Assembly (NCBI GenBank): GCA_020851995.1
Contig: JADZBO010000083.1
Coordinates: 1 to 54,915 of the forward strand
Reading direction: 5' to 3'
Origin: Burkholderiaceae bacterium
GTDB taxonomy: Bacteria > Pseudomonadota > Gammaproteobacteria > Burkholderiales > Burkholderiaceae_B
Length of the DNA stretch: 54,915 bases
The notes beneath the pieces are model-generated. The model did not search any database. It was not told the DNA's origin and saw nothing but the letters and a program-made list of their open reading frames with translations. Positions 7,790-15,763 of the stretch are shown piece by piece; position 1 is the stretch's first letter, and each line of letters opens with the position of its first letter. A program made the translations under genes and the position numbers.

Positions 7790-8588
7790 TGCAGCCATCA
7801 GCCCCGTCGAGCGCTCGCATGATGCGCACGAGGTGGATTCGCTCCATCGGGGGCTGGAGATCATGCGGGGTTTCCGGCCTGGGGAAAGCACGCTCAGTTG
7901 CAGCGAGATTGCCTTGCGAATGGGTCTGCGGCGCGCCACCACGCAGCGATTGCTTGACACCCTGGTGGCGCACCAGTTGTTGCGTCAGATTCCCGGAACT
8001 GAACGCTACCAGCCGGACCTTGCCAGCCTGGTTCTTGGACACGCCTACCTGACCAGCGCCATGATCGTGCGGCTTGCCCGACCGGCGATGCAAAGTCTTT
8101 CCGCGCAGTTGGGGACCTGCGTCGTCCTGACGATGCGGGAGCGCCTGCATATGCTGTGTCTCGATTTGTGCGGGCAACGCAATCCCGCGATTCCCTATCA
8201 GTTGATGAGTGTGGGCGCATCGCTGCCCATGACTCTGACTGCCGCCGGCCGCGCCTGGCTTTGGACCCAGAGCGGTGCGGCGCAGGGCGAGGTGATTCAA
8301 CGCGCCAAGGCAGAGGGTGGCGAGGAGGGCGCACGCTCCATTCCGGGTGTTTATCGGGCCTTTCAGGAAATGGAAGAGTGGGGGTATTGCATCAACGCTG
8401 GCGAATGGCTTCGGGATTTCACCAGCATTGCAACCGCCGTGACGCTGCAGCAGGGCATGACGTATGCACTGTCGTGCGATTTAGGTGGTGTTGGCGTGCA
8501 ATCCAGGCTATCCGCCAGTGAGGTAGGCACTGCCCTCCTTGCGACGGCTTCACAAATCCGCGACGCAGCGCGGCGTATTGGGCAATGA
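7776..8588 (+). CDS. IclR family transcriptional regulator (second of a tandem pair)
   Basis: The 270-residue protein has an HTH region SLHRGLEIMRGF followed by LSCSEIALRMGLRRATTQRL, and an IclR effector domain with SVGASLPMTLTAAGRAWLW. I place the start at the ATG at 7776 because GGAGGA lies 5 nt upstream, inside the end of the preceding gene; sequence further upstream in this frame only shadows the first IclR gene. It differs clearly from its partner (for example ITTQ-like RRATTQRL versus PRPTVSRL in the recognition helix), so this is not a recent duplication. It may act as a second sensor or as a heteromeric partner. This is inference. Confidence 0.9.
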   Translation: MRRRDAAISPVERSHDAHEVDSLHRGLEIMRGFRPGESTLSCSEIALRMGLRRATTQRLLDTLVAHQLLRQIPGTERYQPDLASLVLGHAYLTSAMIVRLARPAMQSLSAQLGTCVVLTMRERLHMLCLDLCGQRNPAIPYQLMSVGASLPMTLTAAGRAWLWTQSGAAQGEVIQRAKAEGGEEGARSIPGVYRAFQEMEEWGYCINAGEWLRDFTSIATAVTLQQGMTYALSCDLGGVGVQSRLSASEVGTALLATASQIRDAARRIGQ

Positions 8589-8700
8589 CCGGCGGGGGAT
8601 GAAAAAAAGCAATCGCTGAACGTGACACACCATTGGCGGGAAATCGATCTTCAAAACAACACCGCTCATGAAAGCAGGCAGGGCCACACTGGAGACAGGC

Positions 8701-9840
8701 ATGAATTTTTTGACCCAAGAGCAACAACTCTGGCTAGACACCGTTAACCGGGTGATGGAATCCGAGGTAACGCGCGAATATGTGCGGCAGTGCGACATTG
8801 ATCGCGCCTACCCCTATGAGGCATACGACAAGGTCGCCCGGATGGGATGGCTTCGTCTGCTCATCCCGGAAAGCCAGGGCGGCGATGGCGGTACGATCTT
8901 CGACTACGCGCTGATGTGCGAGGGCCTTGCGCGCTACGGATTCGACTTCGCGACGGCCTTCATGGTGTCTACCTTCACGGCGATGAACATCGTGAAGTTC
9001 GGCACCCCGGCGCAACGTGAACAATACCTTGAGCCGTTCATGGCGGGTGCGATCCGCTTTTCGATTTCGATTTCGGAACCGTCAGCTGGCTCCGACGCGG
9101 CGAATACCCGTACCCGGGCGGAAGCCGACGGCGACGACTGGGTCATCAATGGCCAGAAACTGTGGTGCTCGGGCGCGGGCGCCGACAACGCCATCCTGGC
9201 GATGCTCGTGCGCACCGACAAGGACGCGCGCAAGCACCATGGCCTGTCCGTCATCCTGGTGCCGAACAAGACAGCTGGCGTTGACATCCGACGGCTGCCC
9301 ACACTGGCGCGCCGCGCCACCGGCACCAACGAGATCTTCCTTGACGGCGCGAGGCTTGCAAGTGCGAACATGCTGGGCGAACCGGGTCAGGGCTGGAAGA
9401 TCATCACCGACCACCTTGAACTTGAGCGCATCGCAGTTTCAGCAGCCTATGTCGGCAATGCACAGCAGGCGGTGACCGATGCGCTGAAGTACGCGCATGA
9501 CCGTATCCAGTTTGATACGGCGATCTATGATTTTCAGGTCATCCGGCATATGCTGGCCGATATGCAGACATCGGTCGATGCGGCCCGGTTGCTGGTTTAT
9601 CGCGCGGCCGAAATGGCGACGCTGGGGATGCCGTGCTCGAAAGAGGTGAGTATGGCGAAGCTTTTTGCCTCCGAGACGTTGCAGACGGTCACCCGCAACG
9701 GGATGCAGATCATGGGCGGGCACTCGATGCTGCCAGAGGCCGATATGGAACGCTACTTCCGCGAGGGAATGCAATCGACCATTGGCGGCGGTACATCGCA
9801 GATCCAGCGCACGATCATCGCCAAGGCGATGCGGATCTGA
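8701..9840 (+). CDS. Acyl-CoA dehydrogenase, isovaleryl-CoA-dehydrogenase-like active site
   Basis: The 380-residue flavoprotein has the family's usual length and blocks: SISEPSAGSDAANT and NGQKLWCSGAGADN for FAD binding, RIQFDTAIYDFQVIRHMLADM, and MQIMGGHSMLPEADMER. The position of the catalytic Glu of medium-chain enzymes is Gly363 (IGGGTSQIQR). However, Glu242 in LELER matches the alternative catalytic Glu of isovaleryl-CoA dehydrogenase, so the enzyme is probably active and may prefer branched acyl-CoAs. I chose the ATG at 8701 because GGAG lies 6 nt upstream; 8668 is an alternative. It would transfer electrons to ETF. It lies 112 bp behind the IclR pair and 24 bp before the MmgE/PrpD gene. 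Confidence 0.9.
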   Translation: MNFLTQEQQLWLDTVNRVMESEVTREYVRQCDIDRAYPYEAYDKVARMGWLRLLIPESQGGDGGTIFDYALMCEGLARYGFDFATAFMVSTFTAMNIVKFGTPAQREQYLEPFMAGAIRFSISISEPSAGSDAANTRTRAEADGDDWVINGQKLWCSGAGADNAILAMLVRTDKDARKHHGLSVILVPNKTAGVDIRRLPTLARRATGTNEIFLDGARLASANMLGEPGQGWKIITDHLELERIAVSAAYVGNAQQAVTDALKYAHDRIQFDTAIYDFQVIRHMLADMQTSVDAARLLVYRAAEMATLGMPCSKEVSMAKLFASETLQTVTRNGMQIMGGHSMLPEADMERYFREGMQSTIGGGTSQIQRTIIAKAMRI

Positions 9841-9864
9841 AGTCCATCACAGACGGAGACAACA

Positions 9865-11274
9865 ATGAACCAATTGCACGAGGCACAAACCGCGATCGAC
9901 TTTACCGGTGCGCTTGCCGCAGAAATTGTCGGTCTGACTCATCGTGGGCTAGCGCCGCACGATGTCGAACAAATCCGCCGCCTGCTGCTTGATCACTTCG
10001 CGGTGGCGCAGCGAGGCGCCGCGCTGCCCTGGACACGCGAACTCGCCGCATGGACGCGCCGCTTTGCCGGCACCGGTGTCGCTCCGGTGCTGGGGACGGA
10101 CTACGCCGCGACGGCCTGCATGGCAGCGCTGGTGCATGGCACGGCAGCACACGGTTACGAACTGGACGATACCCACGACGCAACAATGAGTCATCCCGGT
10201 TGCTGCGTCATTCCAGCGGTCCTTGCGGTCGGCGCCGAGCTTGACGCAAGCCAGGCGCACACGCTGCTTGCCATTGCCGCGGGTTACGAGGCGATGGGGC
10301 GCGTGGGAATGATGTCGAACGCACTGCACATGATTGAAGGGGGCTTTCATCCGACAGCCGTGCTGGGTTCGTTCGGTGCAGCCGCTGGGGCGGCGGTCTT
10401 GTATGGTTTGCACAAGGGTGAAGTTCGCGCGGATGTGATCGTGCGCGCCTGGGGTCATGCGCTGTCGCAAGCAAGCGGGCCGATGCAGTTTTCGGTGGAA
10501 CCGGATGGTGGCAACATCAAGCGTATGCATGCCGGATACGCGGCGCGCAACGGTGTGATGGCCGCCGAGCTCGCCCAACTTGCCATTGCCACGCCCAGTC
10601 ATGCGATCGAGGGGCGCTACGGCCTCTGTCGGATGTTTTCCTTCGGCGATGCCGATCCTGAGGCGCTGGCGCGCACGGGCGAAGAGCCGCTGCAGATTCA
10701 TTGCATCAGCATGAAGCCTTATTCCTGCTGTCGCATATTTCATTCGACGATCGATGCGTTCGCCGAGGTCACCGATCAATTCACACTCCCGGCAGAACAG
10801 ATCGAGCGCATTGCGGTCAAAGGTCCCCAACTCATTGAGGATCAGCACATGATGCGCCGGCCGCAGTCAGTGATGGCCGCCCAATACAGCTGCCCCTACA
10901 TGCTTGGCGCGAGCCTGGCCTATGGACCTTCCTTCTACACGGCTTACAGCGCGCCATACTTCAACGATCCGCGGATCCTCGAAATCGTCGATCTGGTCGA
11001 ATTTGAATACGACCAGGAACTCGAAACCTATTACCCTGCGCGATTTCCGACCGGGGTGACACTGACGCTGAAGGACGGCACTGTGCGAAGTTCGGTGGTT
11101 ATGGACAGTTTTGGGACGCCGGTCAAACCGCTTTCGCCCCAGCAGATTGGCGACAAGGCGAAAGCACTGTTGGCGGAAATTTCCTCTGACATCGATCTTG
11201 ACCGGGTCCGGCGCACGATCTGGGATGCTGCGAGCAGCGCGCGCATGCTGGCCGGGGCGGTCGCCGGACGTTGA
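9865..11274 (+). CDS. MmgE/PrpD family protein
   Basis: The 469-residue protein belongs to the family of 2-methylcitrate dehydratase PrpD, cis-aconitate decarboxylase and iminodisuccinate epimerase. Visible family blocks are HGYELDDTHDATMSHPG at about residues 93-109, GFHPTAVLGSFGAAAGAA, KRMHAGYAARNGVMAAELA and KPYSCCRIFHS. The family acts on substituted di- and tricarboxylic acids by elimination, decarboxylation or epimerisation. No citrate-synthase-like or PrpB-like gene is nearby, so the propionate methylcitrate route is unlikely. With the SLC13 and Bug genes it points to a dicarboxylate-type substrate. A GGAGA ribosome-binding site precedes the ATG. Confidence 0.88.
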   Translation: MNQLHEAQTAIDFTGALAAEIVGLTHRGLAPHDVEQIRRLLLDHFAVAQRGAALPWTRELAAWTRRFAGTGVAPVLGTDYAATACMAALVHGTAAHGYELDDTHDATMSHPGCCVIPAVLAVGAELDASQAHTLLAIAAGYEAMGRVGMMSNALHMIEGGFHPTAVLGSFGAAAGAAVLYGLHKGEVRADVIVRAWGHALSQASGPMQFSVEPDGGNIKRMHAGYAARNGVMAAELAQLAIATPSHAIEGRYGLCRMFSFGDADPEALARTGEEPLQIHCISMKPYSCCRIFHSTIDAFAEVTDQFTLPAEQIERIAVKGPQLIEDQHMMRRPQSVMAAQYSCPYMLGASLAYGPSFYTAYSAPYFNDPRILEIVDLVEFEYDQELETYYPARFPTGVTLTLKDGTVRSSVVMDSFGTPVKPLSPQQIGDKAKALLAEISSDIDLDRVRRTIWDAASSARMLAGAVAGR

Positions 11275-11346
11275 ATTTCAGTGGGCCCCCCGGGGTGTCG
11301 GGGCGTTCGCATCATCCGATAGACGAATTAAGGACATTAGCGACAC

Positions 11347-12582
11347 ATGGCATCCATGCTTTCCGGAATCCGCGTGCTGGATCTGACGCGCATTCTTGCC
11401 GGACCCTGGGCCACTCAGATGTTGGCCGATCTCGGCGCTGAGGTGATCAAGATCGAGAAACCCGGCGAGGGCGACGATACCCGTCACCTTGGCCCTCCGT
11501 TCATCCACGATGCCCACACGGGAGCGCAGGCCGATGCGGCCTACTTCCTGGTGGCCAATCGCGCCAAGGAATCAGTGGCAATCGATATCTCGACCGCCGG
11601 TGGCCAGGAACTCATCCTTGCTCTCGCGGCCAAGTGCGATGTGCTGGTCGAGAATTACAAAGTCGGCGGCCTGAAGAAATACGGGCTTGACTACGAGGCA
11701 CTGCATCAGCGATTCCCCAATCTCATTTATTGCTCCGTCACCGGGTTCGGGCAGACGGGGCCCTACCGGCAGCGCGCTGGTTACGACTTTCTCATCCAGG
11801 GGATGGGCGGTCTGATGAGCGTGACCGGCGAAGCGGACGGCAAACCGGGCGGAGGGCCGCAGCGCGCTGGCGTTGCCCTCGCGGATGTGATTTCGGGGAT
11901 GTACGCCGCCACCGGAATCCTTGCGGCGTTACGCCACCGGGACCAGGGTGGCGGAGGACAGCACATCGACATCGGGATGCTGGACGTGCAGGTGGCCGTG
12001 CTCGCCAACCAGAGCATGAATTACCTGGCGAGCGGTGTGGTTCCCCGTCGTATCGGCAACGGTCATCCGAGTGTGGTGCCTTATCAGGCCTTTCCCGCCA
12101 GCGACGGTCATGTGATCTTTGCCGTGGGCAACGATGGACAGTTCGCCCGCATGTCCCGGGCGATGGGACGTCCGGATCTGGCAACCGACGCTCGCTTCGC
12201 GACCAACGCGAACCGTGTCGCTAACCGGGGGGTTCTGATCCCGCTGCTCGAGGAACTCACGCGCAGTCGTTCAATTGAGGAGTGGGTCAGCATCATGGAG
12301 GGTGCCGATGTCCCGTGCGGACCGATCAACACGATCGATCGGGTGTTTGAAAATCCACAAGTCCAGGCGCGCGGGATGCGCATGGATCTGCCGCACCCGG
12401 TCGCCGGAACCGTTCCCTCGGTCGCCAATCCGATCCGGTTTTCGGAAACCCCAATTACCTACAAAGGCGCGCCTCCCTTGCTTGGCGAGCATACCGCCGA
12501 GGCGCTGCACCGCATTCTGGGTCTGGATGCGCAGGCAATCGAGAACCTCAGAAAAAATCACATCATCGGAGACTTGCCATGA
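11347..12582 (+). CDS. CaiB/BaiF (class III) CoA-transferase
   Basis: The 411-residue protein starts with the family signature GIRVLDLTRILAGPWATQML. It has YDFLIQGMGGLMSVTG, and the likely catalytic aspartate is Asp180 in ALADVISGMYAATG. Members move CoA between carboxylic acids, often from succinyl-CoA to the pathway substrate, without ATP. It probably activates the acid handled by this operon. The stop codon overlaps the start of the MaoC gene (ATGA at 12579-12582), which shows tight coupling between the two. A second ATG at 11356 is a possible start. Confidence 0.92.
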   Translation: MASMLSGIRVLDLTRILAGPWATQMLADLGAEVIKIEKPGEGDDTRHLGPPFIHDAHTGAQADAAYFLVANRAKESVAIDISTAGGQELILALAAKCDVLVENYKVGGLKKYGLDYEALHQRFPNLIYCSVTGFGQTGPYRQRAGYDFLIQGMGGLMSVTGEADGKPGGGPQRAGVALADVISGMYAATGILAALRHRDQGGGGQHIDIGMLDVQVAVLANQSMNYLASGVVPRRIGNGHPSVVPYQAFPASDGHVIFAVGNDGQFARMSRAMGRPDLATDARFATNANRVANRGVLIPLLEELTRSRSIEEWVSIMEGADVPCGPINTIDRVFENPQVQARGMRMDLPHPVAGTVPSVANPIRFSETPITYKGAPPLLGEHTAEALHRILGLDAQAIENLRKNHIIGDLP

Positions 12583-13073
12583 GCAGCAACTACAACCACG
12601 CCACGTCGGATATGCCTGTGATGGGTGTCGGACTGCACTGGGACGACGTCAAAGTCGGGCAGCGATTCCAGACACTTGGGCGCACGGTCACCGAGACCGA
12701 CATCATCAACTTCGTCTCGGCCACCGGCATGGTCGAGGAAATGTTTACCAACATCGAATACATCACAGCCGAATCGCGGATGGGCCAGCGTCCGGCGCCT
12801 GGTTCACTGGTATTCTGCTTTGCCGAGGGGTTGCTCATGCAGACCACGATGCAGCGCACAGGCATGGCGTTTCTCGAGTGCGATCTGCGTATTCTCAAGC
12901 CAACGCTGGCGGGCGACACGCTTCACGTCGAGGCGGAAGTGGTCGAGGCGCGAGCCACCAGCAAAGCTGGCAAGGGCCTGATGCGCACGTTCAACAAGGT
13001 CGTCAACCAGCGCGGCGAGGTAGTGGCCACGTATAACCCCCTGCGTATGGTCAAGGGCCGATCGCAGGGTTGA
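12579..13073 (+). CDS. MaoC-like hot-dog protein lacking the usual catalytic Asp/His
   Basis: The 164-residue protein has a MaoC/R-hydratase-type hot-dog fold: GLHWDDVKVGQRFQTLGRTV, then a central helix, then the strand FLECDLRILKPTLAGDTL. In active MaoC hydratases the helix carries a D-x-N-P-x-H motif. Here the aligned segment reads TGMVEEMFTNIEY, so both catalytic residues are replaced (Asp to Met, His to Phe). It may use other residues such as the two glutamates, or it may act as a binding or accessory partner of the CoA-transferase with which it overlaps by 4 bp. The fold assignment is firm; the activity is open. Confidence 0.8.
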   Translation: MSSNYNHATSDMPVMGVGLHWDDVKVGQRFQTLGRTVTETDIINFVSATGMVEEMFTNIEYITAESRMGQRPAPGSLVFCFAEGLLMQTTMQRTGMAFLECDLRILKPTLAGDTLHVEAEVVEARATSKAGKGLMRTFNKVVNQRGEVVATYNPLRMVKGRSQG

Positions 13074-13157
13074 GGCGTCGCGGTATTGTTTCCGCCTCGG
13101 ACGAATGACGTTAAAAAACACCAAGCGCGATCAGCGCAAACAATGGAGACAGCGACT

Positions 13158-14141
13158 ATGAACACAAGAAGAGCATTTCTGCAGACCGCCGCCGGCTGCG
13201 CGGCACTGATGACCGCGATGGGCGCGCGCGCGCAGGATCCGGCAGCCAATTATCCAAGCCGTCCAGTGCATATCATCGTGCCCTTCGGAGCGGGAACCAC
13301 CACCGATCAGGTCGCGCGGTTCATTGCGCAACGCCTTTCCGAAGAAACCAAGCAGGCATTCATTGTCGACAACAAGCCCGGAGCCAACGGTGCCATTGCC
13401 CTGCGTTATGCCATCGCGCAACCCGCGGATGGCTACACCTTCGTGCTGGGAACCAACACCACGCACGCTGCGAACCTGAGTCTGTTCAAGACGCTCAACT
13501 ACGATCCTGTCAAGGACTTCGTTCCGATCTGCAATCTGATCATGGGAGGCGTCATTCTCGGCGTTGCTGCGGACGGGCCGATCAAGAGCGTTGCGGATCT
13601 GATTGAGCGCGCCCGCAAGAATCCGGGCAAGCTCACGTTCGGAAGCGGAAACTCGTCGTCGCTCGCGGGCGGCGTGGTGATGCGCGAGCTGACCGGCATT
13701 GACATTGTCAATGTGCCCTATAAGACGCTGCCCGCTGCGATGACGGATCTGATCGGCGGGCAGATTGACACGGTGTTCGGTGACGCACCGGCGATCATGC
13801 CCTCTGTGCGCGCCGGCAAGGTGCGTGCACTCGGTATTTCCACGAAGGAGCGCGTGCCGGCATTCCCTGAAATACCGACCTTCATTGAACAAGGCATCGC
13901 CGGATACGAGGTCACCGGTTGGATCGCGGCGTTTGGTTTGCGCGGCACTCCGCCCGCGATTGTTTCCAAGCTCAATGCGATGATGGTGAAAGCGATCAGC
14001 AGCAAGGAAGCGGCGACCATGTTCGGCGGCAACGGCTGGGTGTCAATCCCGGGAACGCCAGAGGCACTGGGATCCTTTCAGCTAAAGGAAATCGAACGCT
14101 GGGCCAAGCTGGTCAAGGCTGCTGGTATTCAGCCTGAATAA
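13158..14141 (+). CDS. Bug/TctC-family periplasmic solute-binding protein
   Basis: The 327-residue protein has a twin-Arg-like start MNTRRAFLQTAAG and a likely signal cleavage after ARAQ (about residue 23). It then follows the Bug pattern: YPSRPVHIIVPFGAGTTTDQVAR, VDNKPGANGAIA, GYTFVLGTNTTHAAN and NVPYKT. These proteins bind carboxylates in the periplasm. No TctA/TctB membrane genes are nearby, which is common for Burkholderiales orphan Bug proteins; they may feed a remote transporter or act as sensors. I chose the ATG at 13158 because of GGAGAC upstream and the signal peptide; an in-frame start at 13086 is unlikely. Confidence 0.92.
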   Translation: MNTRRAFLQTAAGCAALMTAMGARAQDPAANYPSRPVHIIVPFGAGTTTDQVARFIAQRLSEETKQAFIVDNKPGANGAIALRYAIAQPADGYTFVLGTNTTHAANLSLFKTLNYDPVKDFVPICNLIMGGVILGVAADGPIKSVADLIERARKNPGKLTFGSGNSSSLAGGVVMRELTGIDIVNVPYKTLPAAMTDLIGGQIDTVFGDAPAIMPSVRAGKVRALGISTKERVPAFPEIPTFIEQGIAGYEVTGWIAAFGLRGTPPAIVSKLNAMMVKAISSKEAATMFGGNGWVSIPGTPEALGSFQLKEIERWAKLVKAAGIQPE

Positions 14142-14143
14142 GT

Positions 14144-14179
14144 CAGCACCTGCGTCAGTACCTGCGTCAGTACGTGCGT
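14144..14179 (+). repeat. Three tandem 12-bp repeats between the Bug and crotonase genes
   Basis: Three consecutive units, cagcacctgcgt, cagtacctgcgt and cagtacgtgcgt, differ by one base at each step. They lie in the 80-bp gap before the second crotonase gene. They could be a slippage tract or a repeated protein-binding site. Confidence 0.7.
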
Positions 14180-14221
14180 ACAATGCCTTCTGACTCTTGT
14201 ACGAACACAGGCCGGAACATC

Positions 14222-15019
14222 ATGTCATCACACCAGGATTTGCTATACAGCGCGCAAGACGGCGTGGCGCACATTGTGCTGAATAAGCCCGAAAAAAAGA
14301 ATGCCCTCAATCCGGAAATGCGTACTGCGCTCTGGCAGGCGCTTGCCCGCGCGTCGGCCGATGCTGACGTGCGAGCAGTGCTGATTTCCGGTGCTGGCAA
14401 CGATTTTTGTTCGGGTGGCGACGTTTCGGTGATGGCCACCACCGATTCCGACGCTGAAGGCGGTCGCAATCGTATCGATCCAGTCACACGTGGCGCCAGG
14501 TCATTGCTTGAATTGCAGAAACCGGTCATCGTGGCCGTGGATGGTTGCGCTTACGGGATCGGTTTTAGCCTGGCCCTGGCCGCTGACGTAGTGGTTGCGA
14601 CGCCCCGCAGCCGCTTCTGTCTGTCGTTCATGCGTCTGGGGTTGGTCCCCGACGGATTGGCGCTCTTTACGCTGCCGCGTGTCATTGGCTGGACGCGGGC
14701 AAAGAAAATGCTGTACTCCGCCCAGGAAATTGACGGCCAGACCGCATCGGACTATGGCATTGTGACTGAGCTTGCCGAGCCCGAGGCATTGATCAAGCGG
14801 GCCTCGGCGGTCGCGACCGCACTCGCGTCCGCTTCGCCGGCGGCCTTCGCGTTGACCAAGAATGCCCTGCTGCGCAGCTTTTCCAGCGATGCCAGCGCCG
14901 TCATGGATATGGAAATCAACGGGCAGGGAATTGCCTATTCGACTCGCTACCACAAGGATGCAGTCCAGGCATTCATGCGCAAGCAGCCGTTGGCGTTTTC
15001 CTGGCCCGGGAAGGGCTAG
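14222..15019 (+). CDS. Enoyl-CoA hydratase/isomerase family protein (second copy)
   Basis: The 265-residue crotonase-fold protein has HIVLNKPEKKNALNPEM, the oxyanion-hole segments GAGNDFCSGGD and DGCAYGIGFSLALAADVV, and MRLGLVPDGLALFTLPRVIG. An Asp lies where hydratases often have Glu; this resembles PaaG-like isomerases and various hydratases. It is only distantly similar to the crotonase at 6105. The start at 14222 (MSSHQDLLY) fits the family; an in-frame start at 14174 would overlap the tandem repeats. It is the last gene of the catabolic run. Confidence 0.88.
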   Translation: MSSHQDLLYSAQDGVAHIVLNKPEKKNALNPEMRTALWQALARASADADVRAVLISGAGNDFCSGGDVSVMATTDSDAEGGRNRIDPVTRGARSLLELQKPVIVAVDGCAYGIGFSLALAADVVVATPRSRFCLSFMRLGLVPDGLALFTLPRVIGWTRAKKMLYSAQEIDGQTASDYGIVTELAEPEALIKRASAVATALASASPAAFALTKNALLRSFSSDASAVMDMEINGQGIAYSTRYHKDAVQAFMRKQPLAFSWPGKG

Positions 15020-15078
15020 CGCAGGGTTCGACGCGAGCACACAAAGCCAATTCCTCCAGCGGGGCGATGATCTGGAAA

Positions 15079-15107
15079 TTGCAAAATTGTGCAAGCAGAT
15101 CAATACT
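15079..15107 (+). promoter_or_regulatory. Candidate sigma-70 promoter of the lemA operon
   Basis: TTGCAA at 15079-15084 and AATACT at 15102-15107 are separated by 17 nt, and the lemA start lies 36 nt downstream. The match to consensus is partial (4/6 for the -10 box), so this is a prediction only. Confidence 0.35.
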
Positions 15108-15142
15108 GCAACTGGGACGTTTCATCCCGATGGAGAAAACAA

Positions 15143-15763
15143 ATGCGCAGATTTCTGTGGAGCCTTGGACTTCTTGTCCTGGTGTCGTTGTCAGGTTGCG
15201 GATACAACACCATTCAGTCCAACGATGAGCAGGTCAAGTCGGCCTGGTCTGAAGTCCTCAACCAATATCAGCGGCGCGCCGACCTGATTCCCAATCTGGT
15301 CAACACCGTGAAGGGCTTTGCCGCGCAGGAGCAGACTGTGCTGCTTGGCGTGACGAACGCGCGCGCCAAGGTGGGCAGTATTCAGGCCACGCCCGAATTG
15401 CTTAACGACCCAGAGGCGTTTTCAAAGTTCCAGACCGCTCAGCGTGACCTGTCAGGTGCTTTGTCACGGTTGCTGGTGGTTTCTGAAAACTACCCTCAGC
15501 TCAAGTCCGACGCCAATTTCAGGGATTTGCAGGCTCAACTCGAAGGCACTGAAAACCGGATCACCGTAGCGCGCAATCGTTACATCAAGGCCGTGCAGGA
15601 GTACAACGTGACCGTTCGGTCGTTTCCTTCCAACCTGACAGCGATGCTGTTTGGCCACAAGGTCAGGCCGAATTTCGCGGTGGAAAATGAACAGGAGATT
15701 TCCCGCCCCCCCAAGGTTGATTTTGGCGCAGCGCCGGCGCAGCCGGCCGGAACCCCGAAATAA
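15143..15763 (+). CDS. lemA: LemA family lipoprotein
   Basis: The 206-residue protein starts with a lipoprotein signal (hydrophobic LWSLGLLVLVSLSGC, with the lipobox Cys at about residue 17). It then has the LemA core: SAWSEVLNQYQRRADLIPNL, VKGFAAQEQTVL and FRDLQAQLEGTENRI, with long amphipathic helices. LemA proteins are envelope proteins of uncertain role that are usually encoded beside TPM-domain proteins, as here. I chose the ATG at 15143 from the GGAG upstream and the lipobox. Its TAA overlaps the ATG of the next gene by one base. Confidence 0.92.
   Translation: MRRFLWSLGLLVLVSLSGCGYNTIQSNDEQVKSAWSEVLNQYQRRADLIPNLVNTVKGFAAQEQTVLLGVTNARAKVGSIQATPELLNDPEAFSKFQTAQRDLSGALSRLLVVSENYPQLKSDANFRDLQAQLEGTENRITVARNRYIKAVQEYNVTVRSFPSNLTAMLFGHKVRPNFAVENEQEISRPPKVDFGAAPAQPAGTPK

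Noticed and set aside
9778-9795. Loss of the catalytic Glu in the acyl-CoA dehydrogenase as a sign of inactivity
   Set aside because: Gly at this position is normal for the isovaleryl-type enzymes, and the alternative Glu242 is present.
9949-10848. A 299-residue minus-strand frame opposite the MmgE/PrpD gene
   Set aside because: Shadow frame with no domain motif; the plus-strand gene is complete and intact.
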